Below, in pieces: positions 1 through 7,638 of a stretch of DNA of 63,626 nt. A model generated the notes under the pieces. The model worked only from the letters and a program-made list of their open reading frames with translations. It was not told the origin of the DNA and searched no databases. Origin of the DNA: Planctomycetaceae bacterium. Its GTDB lineage: Bacteria; Planctomycetota; Planctomycetia; Pirellulales; Pirellulaceae. The stretch lies in NCBI GenBank assembly GCA_002709045.1, contig PAPJ01000054.1, positions 1-63,626 of the forward strand. The letters run 5' to 3'. Position 1 is the stretch's first letter. Each line of letters starts with the position of its first letter. The translations under genes were made by a program, and so were the position numbers.

Positions 1-1
1 A

Positions 2-241
2 AGCAGCGGGCAGGGCTCTGGAAGTCTTAACCCCAGTTCACCGGCTCAGGACTCTTCGGATCTCGGAGGGAGTGGACCGGGAAATGTGGATCGTCGAAAT
101 CATGGTGATGCCGAAGACTGGGGATCACTGCCACCTAAAGAACGTCAAAAGGCTCTTCAGCAAATCAGTAAAGAACTCCCGGCACATTATCGCGAAGTCA
201 TCGAAGAATACTTTAGAAAGCTGGCTCGCGACGGCAGTTAG
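2..241 (+). CDS. 3' end of an unknown planctomycete-type protein (partial)
   Basis: An open frame runs in from the left edge without a stop and ends at TAG 239-241. The visible 79 residues are a Ser/Gly/Pro/Asp-rich, presumably disordered linker, followed by a charged helical tail containing WGSLPPKERQKALQQISKEL and ending YFRKLARDGS. Tails of this kind (W-G-x-LP-P-K-x-R, then HYREVIEEYF) recur, from memory, at the C-termini of secreted or membrane-linked planctomycete proteins of unknown role. The next gene starts 48 nt later on the same strand, so the two may be cotranscribed. A different frame here is also open, but it has no family resemblance and biased composition. No function is proposed. 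Confidence 0.65.
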   Translation, partial: SSGQGSGSLNPSSPAQDSSDLGGSGPGNVDRRNHGDAEDWGSLPPKERQKALQQISKELPAHYREVIEEYFRKLARDGS

Positions 242-289
242 AGAAACTATTAATTCAAACAAGCTTCCGGGGGGGAGGTAAACTGCATC

Positions 290-1501
290 GTGCAGATTTT
301 TAATGCATTAGTTCTGTTAGCAAGCACGGTTGTTGTCGCATTGCCCGTAGCTGATATCACTCTTATTGATGGCACTCAGTTAAATGGGGAAGTCACCGTA
401 ATCAGCGATGCAGAAGTCACCGTTACCGTTGACGGTCAGGCTCAAGCTGTTGCTGGCGAACAACTGCAGTCAATTGTTTTCAATAACAACGAAGCTGCCA
501 TTCCGGAAGAAAACAAGATCACTGTCAATCTTCATGACGGTAGTGTCCTGCGAGCGAAATCCGTCTTGGCGACGGCTACAAATGCCCGTATTACCATCGG
601 TGAAGATTTGTCTCACCGGCTAAAGAGTGACAGTCTTGCCAGCGTCCAGTTCAAAGTACTATCGGATCAGGCTCAGCAGGATTACAACCGAATCCTGAAA
701 GCAGACTCTGCCGGCGATGTACTGATTGTACTGCGGCCCAGTGGATCAATCGATGAGTTGGAAGGGGTTATCGAACGCGTCGACAGTGAAGCCGTCACAT
801 TCAACTTTGACGGTGATCAAATACCCGTCGAACTATCTAAGCTTGCCGGTATCAAACTCCTCAAGCCGGGCTCTTTGAAAATCTCAAAAACAGCTTGTCG
901 CCTCACCGACTTACAAGGCAATGTCTGGCAGGCATGTAAATTCAATCTCAATAAAGAAGAGCAATCTTTGGAATTTGAGACGGGACTAGGAGACCCGATT
1001 TCACTAAAATTGGAGCGGGTGCAAAGGCTTCAATATGCAAGTAGCAATGTCGTTTATTTAAGCGATCTGTCACCTGAAAGTGCCGAGTGGACTCCTTACC
1101 TTACAGGACGTCTTATTCGCAATCGTCTTAATCAGCTTTACGCTCCGGTGAAAGACCGCAGTGCCAGCGGCGGTCCTATTTTGATTGGCAAGCAGGAATT
1201 TACGAAAGGGCTTTCCTTACGTAGTAAAACAGTACTGACCTATCGACTGACGGATGGATTCAATTCGCTTAAGTTAACAGCCGGATTAGCAGCCGAAACC
1301 AGAGGACGCGGACATATTAACTTAATCATCCTCGGTGACAACAAACAACTTTTTCAGGACTCCATTGCGGATCCTTCCGACATTCGGCAATTGGAATTAG
1401 ACATTAAGGGTGTACGGCGTCTTTCGATTACAGTGGACTACGGTAAGAATCTGGATTTCGGGGACCTGTTGCACCTTGGTGATGCCAAACTTATCAAGTG
1501 A
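290..1501 (+). CDS. Secreted protein with C-terminal NPCBM-like domain
   Basis: The start is GTG 290, preceded by a strong purine-rich ribosome binding site (gggggaggt, 271-279). The 403-residue product begins with a hydrophobic signal peptide (about residues 1-20). Residues 20-140 carry repeated DGT/DGS-type beta segments (LIDGTQLNGEV, LHDGSVLRAK). The last ~130 residues (KGLSLRSKTVLTYRL, LKLTAGLAAETRGRG, LSITVDYGKNLDFGDLLHLGDAKL) resemble the NPCBM/NEW2 carbohydrate-binding fold, which ends in a 'D..GD...W/GDA' strand. The likely role is extracytoplasmic glycan or matrix binding. It leads the protease genes that follow (the next start is 26 nt downstream), so it may act in the same envelope process. 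The domain call is by eye. Confidence 0.75.
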   Translation: MQIFNALVLLASTVVVALPVADITLIDGTQLNGEVTVISDAEVTVTVDGQAQAVAGEQLQSIVFNNNEAAIPEENKITVNLHDGSVLRAKSVLATATNARITIGEDLSHRLKSDSLASVQFKVLSDQAQQDYNRILKADSAGDVLIVLRPSGSIDELEGVIERVDSEAVTFNFDGDQIPVELSKLAGIKLLKPGSLKISKTACRLTDLQGNVWQACKFNLNKEEQSLEFETGLGDPISLKLERVQRLQYASSNVVYLSDLSPESAEWTPYLTGRLIRNRLNQLYAPVKDRSASGGPILIGKQEFTKGLSLRSKTVLTYRLTDGFNSLKLTAGLAAETRGRGHINLIILGDNKQLFQDSIADPSDIRQLELDIKGVRRLSITVDYGKNLDFGDLLHLGDAKLIK

Positions 1502-1526
1502 CGAAGTGCATCTGGGAGACAATTTT

Positions 1527-3272
1527 GTGACCAAACCTTTACAGATAATCGCATTAGCTGTTTTGCTTTTCAGTTCAGTGTTGCCGGCACTAAAGGCTCA
1601 GGAGTTGATCGTTCCCGATGCCGTGTTAGCATCCCAGTCAAAACGTATTGCTGCTATCAAAAAAGCCAGTGCCTCGACAGTTATGGTCTTTGCCAACGAA
1701 GGTAAAGGGGGTGGATCCGGCGTACTTATCAGTCCAAACGGGTATGCCTTAAGCAACTACCACGTTGTCCAACCGGCAGGCACCGCAATGAAGTGTGCAA
1801 TCAATGACGGCAAGCTCTATGACGCGGTGCTGGTGAGCATTGATCCGGTCGGCGACGTTGCATTAATCAAACTACTTGGACGCGATGACTTTCCGGCGGC
1901 CACGCTGGAAGACAGTGATAAGGTACGAACAGGAGACTGGTGTTTTGCCGTTGGTAATCCCTTCCTTCTGGCTACAGATTTCAACCCCACCGTTACATAC
2001 GGAATTGTCTCGGGAGTCCACCGATATCAGTACCCTGCTGGCACATTACTGGAATATGCGGACTGCATCCAAACGGACGCTTCCATCAACCCCGGCAATT
2101 CAGGTGGCCCACTATTTAATGAAAACGGTGATTTGATTGGCATCAACGGACGTGGTTCTTTTGAAAAAAGAGGGCGTGTCAATGTCGGAGTCGGCTACGC
2201 TATTTCTATCAACCAAATCAAACATTTCATGGGATTCCTTCACAGTGGTCGGATCCTGGACCACGCAACGCTTGGGGCAACCGTTTCGACCGACGAAAAT
2301 GGAAATGTGGTAGTCACAAATATTTCAGAATCCTCCGATGCTTATCGCCGGGGACTACGCTACGGTGACCAACTTCTCTCTTTTGGCGGTCGTAATATCA
2401 CAACGGTAAATGGATTTAAGAATGTCCTTGGAATATACCCCCGCGGTTGGCGTGTACCCATTTCGTTCCTACATGAAGGAGACCGGATTGATACATTCGT
2501 CCGTTTAAGCGGTGTTCATTCTCCGGAGGAGTTGCTTGCCAGAGTACAGCCTAACAGACAGCAGCCAGGCGGCGAACCAATGCCTGAAGGAGAACCCAAA
2601 CCACCCGCTCCCAGACCGGTCGCGAAAGAACTTCCCGATGTCGTGCAACCTTTTTTTGCAGCACGACGTGGCTTTGCAAACTATCACTACAACAAACTCA
2701 ATCAGAATCGAATTTGGAACGCTTATATCGATCAAACCAAACCTCAGGATATCAACGGGGACTGGACGCTACGCGGAAAACTCGGCAATCTTGGCGACGC
2801 CTCTATCGTGCTGGGCAAGACACGTGTAGATGCCGATCTTCCACAGGGTAAGGCCTTTGCTATTCTTGACAACGATCTCGGACAACAGGAAGCCCCACGC
2901 GGTAGCGGGGGACTTCTGATTGCACTGCACCTGTGGAAGCATATTCAACAAACAGGACTCGGCCAATTCGGAGACGTTTATTATCTTGGTTCTATGCCGA
3001 CACCTAAACACAATGAGAAGCAGGATGTGTTAGTGGCCACGCACAGCGTGATTGAGTGTCGGTTTTACTTCTCGCCGTCGACAGGCCTTCTCACCTCGAT
3101 GGAAATGTATCCGGACCTGGGAGTTGATCCATGTGAGATTTACTTCTCGGAATATGAATCTGTTAACAACCGCATGCTTCCTCGACAACTGGAAATTATT
3201 CATGGTGATACGGTGTACGGTGAATTAAGGCTTGAAGATTTTGAATTCAATTCCAACGGAGGCACTGAATAA
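1527..3272 (+). CDS. HtrA/DegP-like S1C serine protease with PDZ domain, intact triad
   Basis: GTG 1527 is chosen because TGGGAGA lies just upstream and a clean signal peptide follows (hydrophobic core about residues 5-20, cleavage near LKA-Q). The frame is open further upstream but would overlap the previous gene. The protein has 581 residues. The trypsin-like domain spans about 45-245, with His79 (LSNYHVV), Asp110 (GDVALIKL) and Ser192 (NPGNSGGPL), so the catalytic triad is complete. A PDZ domain follows (about 250-340; RRGLRYGDQLLSFGG). After a Pro-rich linker come about 200 residues of a beta-rich C-terminal domain I do not recognise. It is presumably a periplasmic or envelope protease. 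The stop overlaps the next ATG (TAATG), indicating translational coupling with the following inactive paralogue. Confidence 0.88.
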   Translation: MTKPLQIIALAVLLFSSVLPALKAQELIVPDAVLASQSKRIAAIKKASASTVMVFANEGKGGGSGVLISPNGYALSNYHVVQPAGTAMKCAINDGKLYDAVLVSIDPVGDVALIKLLGRDDFPAATLEDSDKVRTGDWCFAVGNPFLLATDFNPTVTYGIVSGVHRYQYPAGTLLEYADCIQTDASINPGNSGGPLFNENGDLIGINGRGSFEKRGRVNVGVGYAISINQIKHFMGFLHSGRILDHATLGATVSTDENGNVVVTNISESSDAYRRGLRYGDQLLSFGGRNITTVNGFKNVLGIYPRGWRVPISFLHEGDRIDTFVRLSGVHSPEELLARVQPNRQQPGGEPMPEGEPKPPAPRPVAKELPDVVQPFFAARRGFANYHYNKLNQNRIWNAYIDQTKPQDINGDWTLRGKLGNLGDASIVLGKTRVDADLPQGKAFAILDNDLGQQEAPRGSGGLLIALHLWKHIQQTGLGQFGDVYYLGSMPTPKHNEKQDVLVATHSVIECRFYFSPSTGLLTSMEMYPDLGVDPCEIYFSEYESVNNRMLPRQLEIIHGDTVYGELRLEDFEFNSNGGTE

Positions 3273-4273
3273 TGCAACGCCTACTGTTGGCCATTCTGTT
3301 TGTTATTACCGGTTCATCCGGAATCGCTCAGGGAGCCGATTTTTCTGTCACCTCTGCCGAAGTCCAGCCTAAGATGGTAAAGATTTACGGCGCGGGTGGA
3401 ATACGGGGGCTGGAAGGATATCAAAGTGGCTTTCTCATCAGTAATCAGGGCCACATTCTGACTGTCTGGAGTTACGTGCTGGACACAGAATACATCACTG
3501 TAACGCTCGATGACGGCCGTAAATTCCAGGGGGAAATCGTTGGAGCCGACCCCCGACTGGAAATCGCCGTTTTAAAGATCGATACCGACAGCTTAGAACA
3601 TTTCAAACTCGGCGATGCTGTTGGGGTCAACTCAGGCTCCCGGATTCTAGCATTCAGCAATCTGTTTAAGATTGCTACTGGCGATGAACCTAATAGTGTA
3701 TTACACGGTGTTGTTGCTGCCAAAACACCTCTGAATGCTCGACGAGGCGCATTTAAGACTTCTTACAAAGGGCCGGTTTACATAATCGATGCAATCACGA
3801 ATAATCCAGGCGCCGCCGGCGGGGCACTCACAACACGTAACGGCGAACTGGCTGGGCTTTTAGGTAAAGAACTTCGCAATTCCCAAAACGGAACATGGCT
3901 CAATTACGCCATGCCTATCAGTGAACTGATTCCGGCCATCGAAGACATTATTGCCGGCAAAACACGCCCACGAAGTCTGAACGAAGATATTGCCCGCCCC
4001 GACATACCACACACGCTAAAAACATTAGGTATCCGTATGGTGCCGGATGTACTGGCCAAGACCCCTCCTTTCGTTGACTCGGTTACGGCAAAATCAGCGG
4101 CAGAGAAGGAAGGCTTGCGACCGGACGATCTAATCCTCTACATCAATGACCGGCGTGTGGACTCGTGTGCCACGCTGCGAAATGAAATAGAACTGATCGA
4201 TCAAATCGACAATGTTACTCTGGTTATACAGCGAGACGATGAGTTAATCGAAATCGTCCTGCAGGGCGAGTAG
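3272..4273 (+). CDS. Catalytically dead HtrA-like paralogue (pseudoprotease) with PDZ
   Basis: The ATG overlaps the preceding stop by one base. The 333-residue product has a signal peptide (cleavage near AQG-AD) and a trypsin-like fold aligned to the upstream protease, but all three catalytic residues differ. The His position in LTVWSYV is Ser, the Asp position in LEIAVLKI is Glu, and the Ser position in NNPGAAGGAL is Ala, with the oxyanion-hole GNSGGP remodelled to GAAGGA. A PDZ domain occupies about residues 245-330 (AEKEGLRPDDLILYINDRRV). The fold is kept and the frame intact, so this looks like a maintained non-catalytic regulator or binding protein rather than a decaying gene. The role is inferred only from position in the operon. 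Confidence 0.85.
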   Translation: MQRLLLAILFVITGSSGIAQGADFSVTSAEVQPKMVKIYGAGGIRGLEGYQSGFLISNQGHILTVWSYVLDTEYITVTLDDGRKFQGEIVGADPRLEIAVLKIDTDSLEHFKLGDAVGVNSGSRILAFSNLFKIATGDEPNSVLHGVVAAKTPLNARRGAFKTSYKGPVYIIDAITNNPGAAGGALTTRNGELAGLLGKELRNSQNGTWLNYAMPISELIPAIEDIIAGKTRPRSLNEDIARPDIPHTLKTLGIRMVPDVLAKTPPFVDSVTAKSAAEKEGLRPDDLILYINDRRVDSCATLRNEIELIDQIDNVTLVIQRDDELIEIVLQGE

Positions 4274-4278
4274 CCAAA

Positions 4279-6234
4279 ATGAAAAACATAAACACGATGA
4301 AATACAAGCTGTTCTCCTTAATACCGATCTTGCTCTTGTTCGCAGAAACTTTAGTTTACGCTCAGGATGACCTACTAGAACGCGAAGAGAAATCTCTGCA
4401 GGCTGCCGTAGCCAAAGCAAGCCCCAGTGTTGTACAACTGGAACTGGTCGGTGGTCTGGAGTCTCAGGATCTTGGGCCGGTCTCTGGATTAGCCGTAACC
4501 ACCGACGGCTATTTGCTCGCCAGTTCATCCATAATCCCTTCGAACATCACCTCCATTCTCGCAACAACGCCAAGCGGCAAGCGCGCGGCGACTAAAATTA
4601 TTGCACATGATTACAGTCGTAATTTGGTTCTTCTCAAGGTCAACTCCGAAGAAGCCTATCCTATACTGGAAGTTATTCCAAGAGATGAAATCGTTGTTGG
4701 GCAGTGGGCAATCGCATTGGGCCGATCGTTTTCCAGAGAGTTTACCAACCAAAGCATTGGCATTGTCAGTGCTTCCAACCGCGTCTGGGGAAAGGCCATT
4801 CAAACCGATGCTAAAATATCTCCTGCTAACTATGGCGGCCCGCTAATCGACATTCAAGGGCGGGCCTTCGGTGTACTAACCCCCTTAACACCTCACCCAC
4901 AGGGAGGACAATCTGATGGCTCAGAATGGTATGACTCGGGAATAGGATTTGCCGTCCCACTAGCAGATATCATGCCTCATCTGGAAACGTTAAAGAAAGG
5001 AAATGACTTATATCCGGGACGTCTCGGCATCTCCCTTACCGCGGGCAACATCTACGACCTTCCGGCCGAAGTCATTGCTGTACAACCCAAGTCTCCGGCA
5101 CGAGAAACGGGGTTAAAAAAAGGTGATATCATCGTCGAGTTTTCCGGCCAAAAAATTACTCGTCAATCAGAACTAAAACATGTTCTGGGAGCACACTATG
5201 CCGGTGAAACTGTCAGTCTTAAAGTGCAGCGCGGTGACGAGATTATTCCATCTGAACTGACATTAGCAGAAAATCTGGAACCCTATCAGCATCCGTTCCT
5301 CGGTATCCTGCCGGATCGAAATCACAATCAACCAGGAGTTCTTATCAGACATGTTTACCCGAATAGTGTGGCCGGGCAGGCAGGCCTAAAAACGGGTGAC
5401 ACTATTTCCAAACTCAATGAAACTGTGATTCAGAGTCACGATCAGTTACGCTTGGAACTTGCCAACTTTGAACCCTCAGCGGCGGTGCAAATCCATTATG
5501 TCCGAGATGGGAAGACAATGCCTATTGAAGTCACACTCGAACCTGTCACGCGGGAACTACCTCTTATTCAGCAACACGCGTTTCCTGATACACCAGCACC
5601 TGCCAGTAATCTGGCCACGGGGCTTGTTGAGATAAAACTACCCGAAGAGACCAATCAATGTCATGCGATCATTCCAGACAATTACAGGCCCGATGTAGCT
5701 CACGGACTTGTCATTTGGCTGCATTCTCCTGGTGATGTCAATGACGAGGTCTTAAAACAGCATTGGGAGACATTAGCAGCAAAATACCATCTTATTGTGC
5801 TCGCTCCTAAAGCAGAAGATACAAACAGATGGCAGCCAAGTGAGATCGAATTTATACGCAAGACAATCGATAACGTCATTAATACATATAATATCGACCG
5901 CAATCGTATCGTTTCATTTGGGCGTCAGGCCGGAGGAGCCATGTCATTAATTCTTGGATTTTCCCACAGAGACTTAGTCAGAGGTATTATCCCGGTCGAT
6001 GCTCCATTCCCATTACGAGCCGGTATCACACCAAACGATCCTGCTGAGCGTCTGGCTATCCACGCAATCCTTGTGAAAGGTTCACCTGTTGGTGCTACGA
6101 TTGGCAATGCGATCAAGGCATTAGAAGCAGCCAAATATCCGGTGGGTCAAACTGAACTAGAGAGTCCCGGTAAGATCACCGACCAGTTACGAGAGAGTCT
6201 GGCTCAATGGATCGATTCACTCGACCGAATTTAG
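4279..6234 (+). CDS. Second HtrA-like pseudoprotease, two PDZ domains and a degenerate alpha/beta-hydrolase domain
   Basis: The gene starts 5 nt after the previous stop (ATG 4279; an in-frame ATG at 4297 is an alternative). It encodes 651 residues with a signal peptide. The N-terminal trypsin-like domain has lost its triad: LLASSSIIP has Ser at the His position, SRNLVLLKV has Asn at the Asp position, and SPANYGGPL has Tyr in place of the nucleophilic Ser. Two PDZ domains follow (about 250-345 and 350-435; ETGLKKGDIIVEF, QAGLKTGDTISKL). Residues ~455-651 resemble an esterase/PHB-depolymerase-type alpha/beta hydrolase (GLVIWLHSPGD, then RIVSFGRQAGG), but the expected G-x-S-x-G elbow reads G-R-Q-A-G, so that site also appears dead. 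It is probably an envelope scaffold or substrate adaptor. Confidence 0.85.
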   Translation: MKNINTMKYKLFSLIPILLLFAETLVYAQDDLLEREEKSLQAAVAKASPSVVQLELVGGLESQDLGPVSGLAVTTDGYLLASSSIIPSNITSILATTPSGKRAATKIIAHDYSRNLVLLKVNSEEAYPILEVIPRDEIVVGQWAIALGRSFSREFTNQSIGIVSASNRVWGKAIQTDAKISPANYGGPLIDIQGRAFGVLTPLTPHPQGGQSDGSEWYDSGIGFAVPLADIMPHLETLKKGNDLYPGRLGISLTAGNIYDLPAEVIAVQPKSPARETGLKKGDIIVEFSGQKITRQSELKHVLGAHYAGETVSLKVQRGDEIIPSELTLAENLEPYQHPFLGILPDRNHNQPGVLIRHVYPNSVAGQAGLKTGDTISKLNETVIQSHDQLRLELANFEPSAAVQIHYVRDGKTMPIEVTLEPVTRELPLIQQHAFPDTPAPASNLATGLVEIKLPEETNQCHAIIPDNYRPDVAHGLVIWLHSPGDVNDEVLKQHWETLAAKYHLIVLAPKAEDTNRWQPSEIEFIRKTIDNVINTYNIDRNRIVSFGRQAGGAMSLILGFSHRDLVRGIIPVDAPFPLRAGITPNDPAERLAIHAILVKGSPVGATIGNAIKALEAAKYPVGQTELESPGKITDQLRESLAQWIDSLDRI

Positions 6235-6251
6235 CCTACCAACTACTCTGC

Positions 6252-6271
6252 TATACCCATTGGGGTATAAT
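6252..6271. promoter_or_regulatory. Inverted repeat overlapping a TATAAT-like box upstream of the sugar isomerase
   Basis: The arms TATACCC (6252-6258) and GGGTATA (6263-6269) flank a 4-nt loop, and the right arm runs into TATAAT (6266-6271). There is no T-run, so it is not an ordinary terminator. No good -35 element lies 16-18 nt upstream. It could be an operator overlapping a -10 element for the gene at 6358. Confidence 0.3.
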
Positions 6272-6357
6272 ACGAAGTTAGGAACAATCAACAAACAGCC
6301 TATATGTTGTTCGCATATAAACATTCCTGATCCCAAGAGCCCCCAAGGAGATTTAAA

Positions 6358-7200
6358 ATGGAAAAGTGGCCCATCGGAGTCTTTACAAGCATTGATGCCG
6401 GATTAGGTGTCAAAATCGAAGTTGCTCAGGAACTGGGTGTGCCTACAATTCAATTGCATGCCCCTGCTAAGGAAACCCGCACACCAGAGAATGCCGAGAA
6501 GTTTCTGGCTAAGCTTGAGGAGCTTGGAATTGTCTTAACAGCTGTCTTTGGCGGATTTGAAGGTGAGAGTTACGCTGACATACCAACGGTCGTCGATACC
6601 GTTGGTTTGGTACCTCCTGCTACCCGAGAATCCCGAGTGCATGAAATGAAGGAAATCGCTGACTTCGCCCGTCTCCTGAACTGTGATGTCGTTGCCTTAC
6701 ACCTCGGCTTCATCCCTCATGACAACGCCGATCCACTTTATCAGGAGATCGTGACCGTCACACAAGACTTACTGGATCACTGCAAAGCCAACGGGCAGGC
6801 TCTGCACCTTGAAACGGGGCAGGAAACAGCCAAAGGTCTATTGCAGTTTATCAGTGACGTGGGAAGAGACAATCTCTTCGTTAACTTTGATCCAGCCAAC
6901 ATGATCCTATACGGAACAGGCGAGCCTATCGAAGCCTTGAAGAAGGTTGGAGATTACGTAAAGAGCATTCACTGCAAGGACGGTACATGGGCAGATAACC
7001 CCGGAGTTGACTGGGGAGCTGAAGTGCCTCTTGGAGAAGGCGATGTCGGTATGGAAAACTATTTACGAACACTGGACGAGCTTGGTTACACAGGCCCGCT
7101 CACTATTGAGCGTGAAATCCCACAGGAACCGGATCGTCAAAAGGCAGAGATCAGCCACGCGGTCAATCTACTTACCGAATTAAAAAACAAAATCGGTTAG
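6358..7200 (+). CDS. Sugar phosphate isomerase/epimerase family (xylose-isomerase-like TIM barrel)
   Basis: ATG 6358 is preceded by CAAGGAG. The 280-residue protein is the usual length for the AP-endonuclease-2/xylose-isomerase-like TIM-barrel family. Visible hallmarks are VALHLGFIPHD, the metal-ligand-bearing LHLETGQE, NLFVNFDPANMILYG, KSIHCKDGTW and a late PLTIEREIP. Glu, Asp, His and Glu at the barrel C-terminal edge would hold a divalent metal. Members interconvert ketoses or cyclitols, and the substrate cannot be assigned here. It follows the protease block after a 123-nt gap with its own possible promoter, so it need not belong to that operon. Confidence 0.85.
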   Translation: MEKWPIGVFTSIDAGLGVKIEVAQELGVPTIQLHAPAKETRTPENAEKFLAKLEELGIVLTAVFGGFEGESYADIPTVVDTVGLVPPATRESRVHEMKEIADFARLLNCDVVALHLGFIPHDNADPLYQEIVTVTQDLLDHCKANGQALHLETGQETAKGLLQFISDVGRDNLFVNFDPANMILYGTGEPIEALKKVGDYVKSIHCKDGTWADNPGVDWGAEVPLGEGDVGMENYLRTLDELGYTGPLTIEREIPQEPDRQKAEISHAVNLLTELKNKIG

Positions 7201-7221
7201 AAGCGAGCACCAAAGGCCAGT

Positions 7222-7575
7222 ATGGATGTAAAGAAACGCTGCTCGGTTGCCCTTTGTCTATTTGCAGCAATTTGTGTCGGACTTTGGCTGTTAGGTAGTA
7301 AAGAAGCAAAAGACGGTGCACTCCCGATATTGATCAGAGTGACGATTTTTCTTGGTTTATTTCGGCTTGCATATGACGACCTTTTAAAGATCCTCAATTA
7401 CCTTAAAGGTCCCAGAGCGATCCTGCTGGGTATCGCATTAATTGGAATCGTGGCTTTTGGAAAAGCTGCTCTACCACTAGTCGGCATTAGCATTGGGATG
7501 GTCGTTTTACTTACAGTTTTCAATATCTTCCAACGCAATTCGCCAAACCAAAACAAGAAAAAAACCCGCAGCTAA
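7222..7575 (+). CDS. Small multi-pass membrane protein of unknown function
   Basis: This 117-residue product starts at ATG 7222, 21 nt after the isomerase, with only a weak ribosome binding site. It shows about four hydrophobic segments (residues ~8-25, 34-50, 65-80, 82-102) separated by a charged turn (YDDLLKILNYLKGPR), and ends in a basic tail (NQNKKKTRS) that would sit in the cytoplasm. I do not recognise a family. The open frame, the membrane-like composition and the terminator immediately downstream support a real gene, probably cotranscribed with the isomerase. Confidence 0.55.
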   Translation: MDVKKRCSVALCLFAAICVGLWLLGSKEAKDGALPILIRVTIFLGLFRLAYDDLLKILNYLKGPRAILLGIALIGIVAFGKAALPLVGISIGMVVLLTVFNIFQRNSPNQNKKKTRS

Positions 7576-7623
7576 CCTGCCCAGTCAAGAACAAGTTCTC
7601 TGCGGGGTATGTTTTTAATTTTT
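7558..7623. terminator. Bidirectional intrinsic terminator between convergent genes
   Basis: The stem CCCGCAG (7565-7571) pairs with CTGCGGG (7600-7606). On the plus strand it is followed by a T-rich stretch (gtttttaattttttt). On the minus strand it is followed by seven Ts (A-run 7558-7564). The left arm overlaps the last codons of the small membrane protein. It serves both that gene and the Gfo/Idh/MocA gene on the other strand. The 28-nt loop contains a minor inner hairpin (agaac/gttct). Confidence 0.7.
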
Positions 7624-7638
7624 TTGCAATGATACTGA

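Noticed and set aside
1410..1526. Earlier start of the HtrA-like protease
   Set aside because: It would overlap the NPCBM gene by 92 nt and put 39 unrelated residues before a clean signal peptide.
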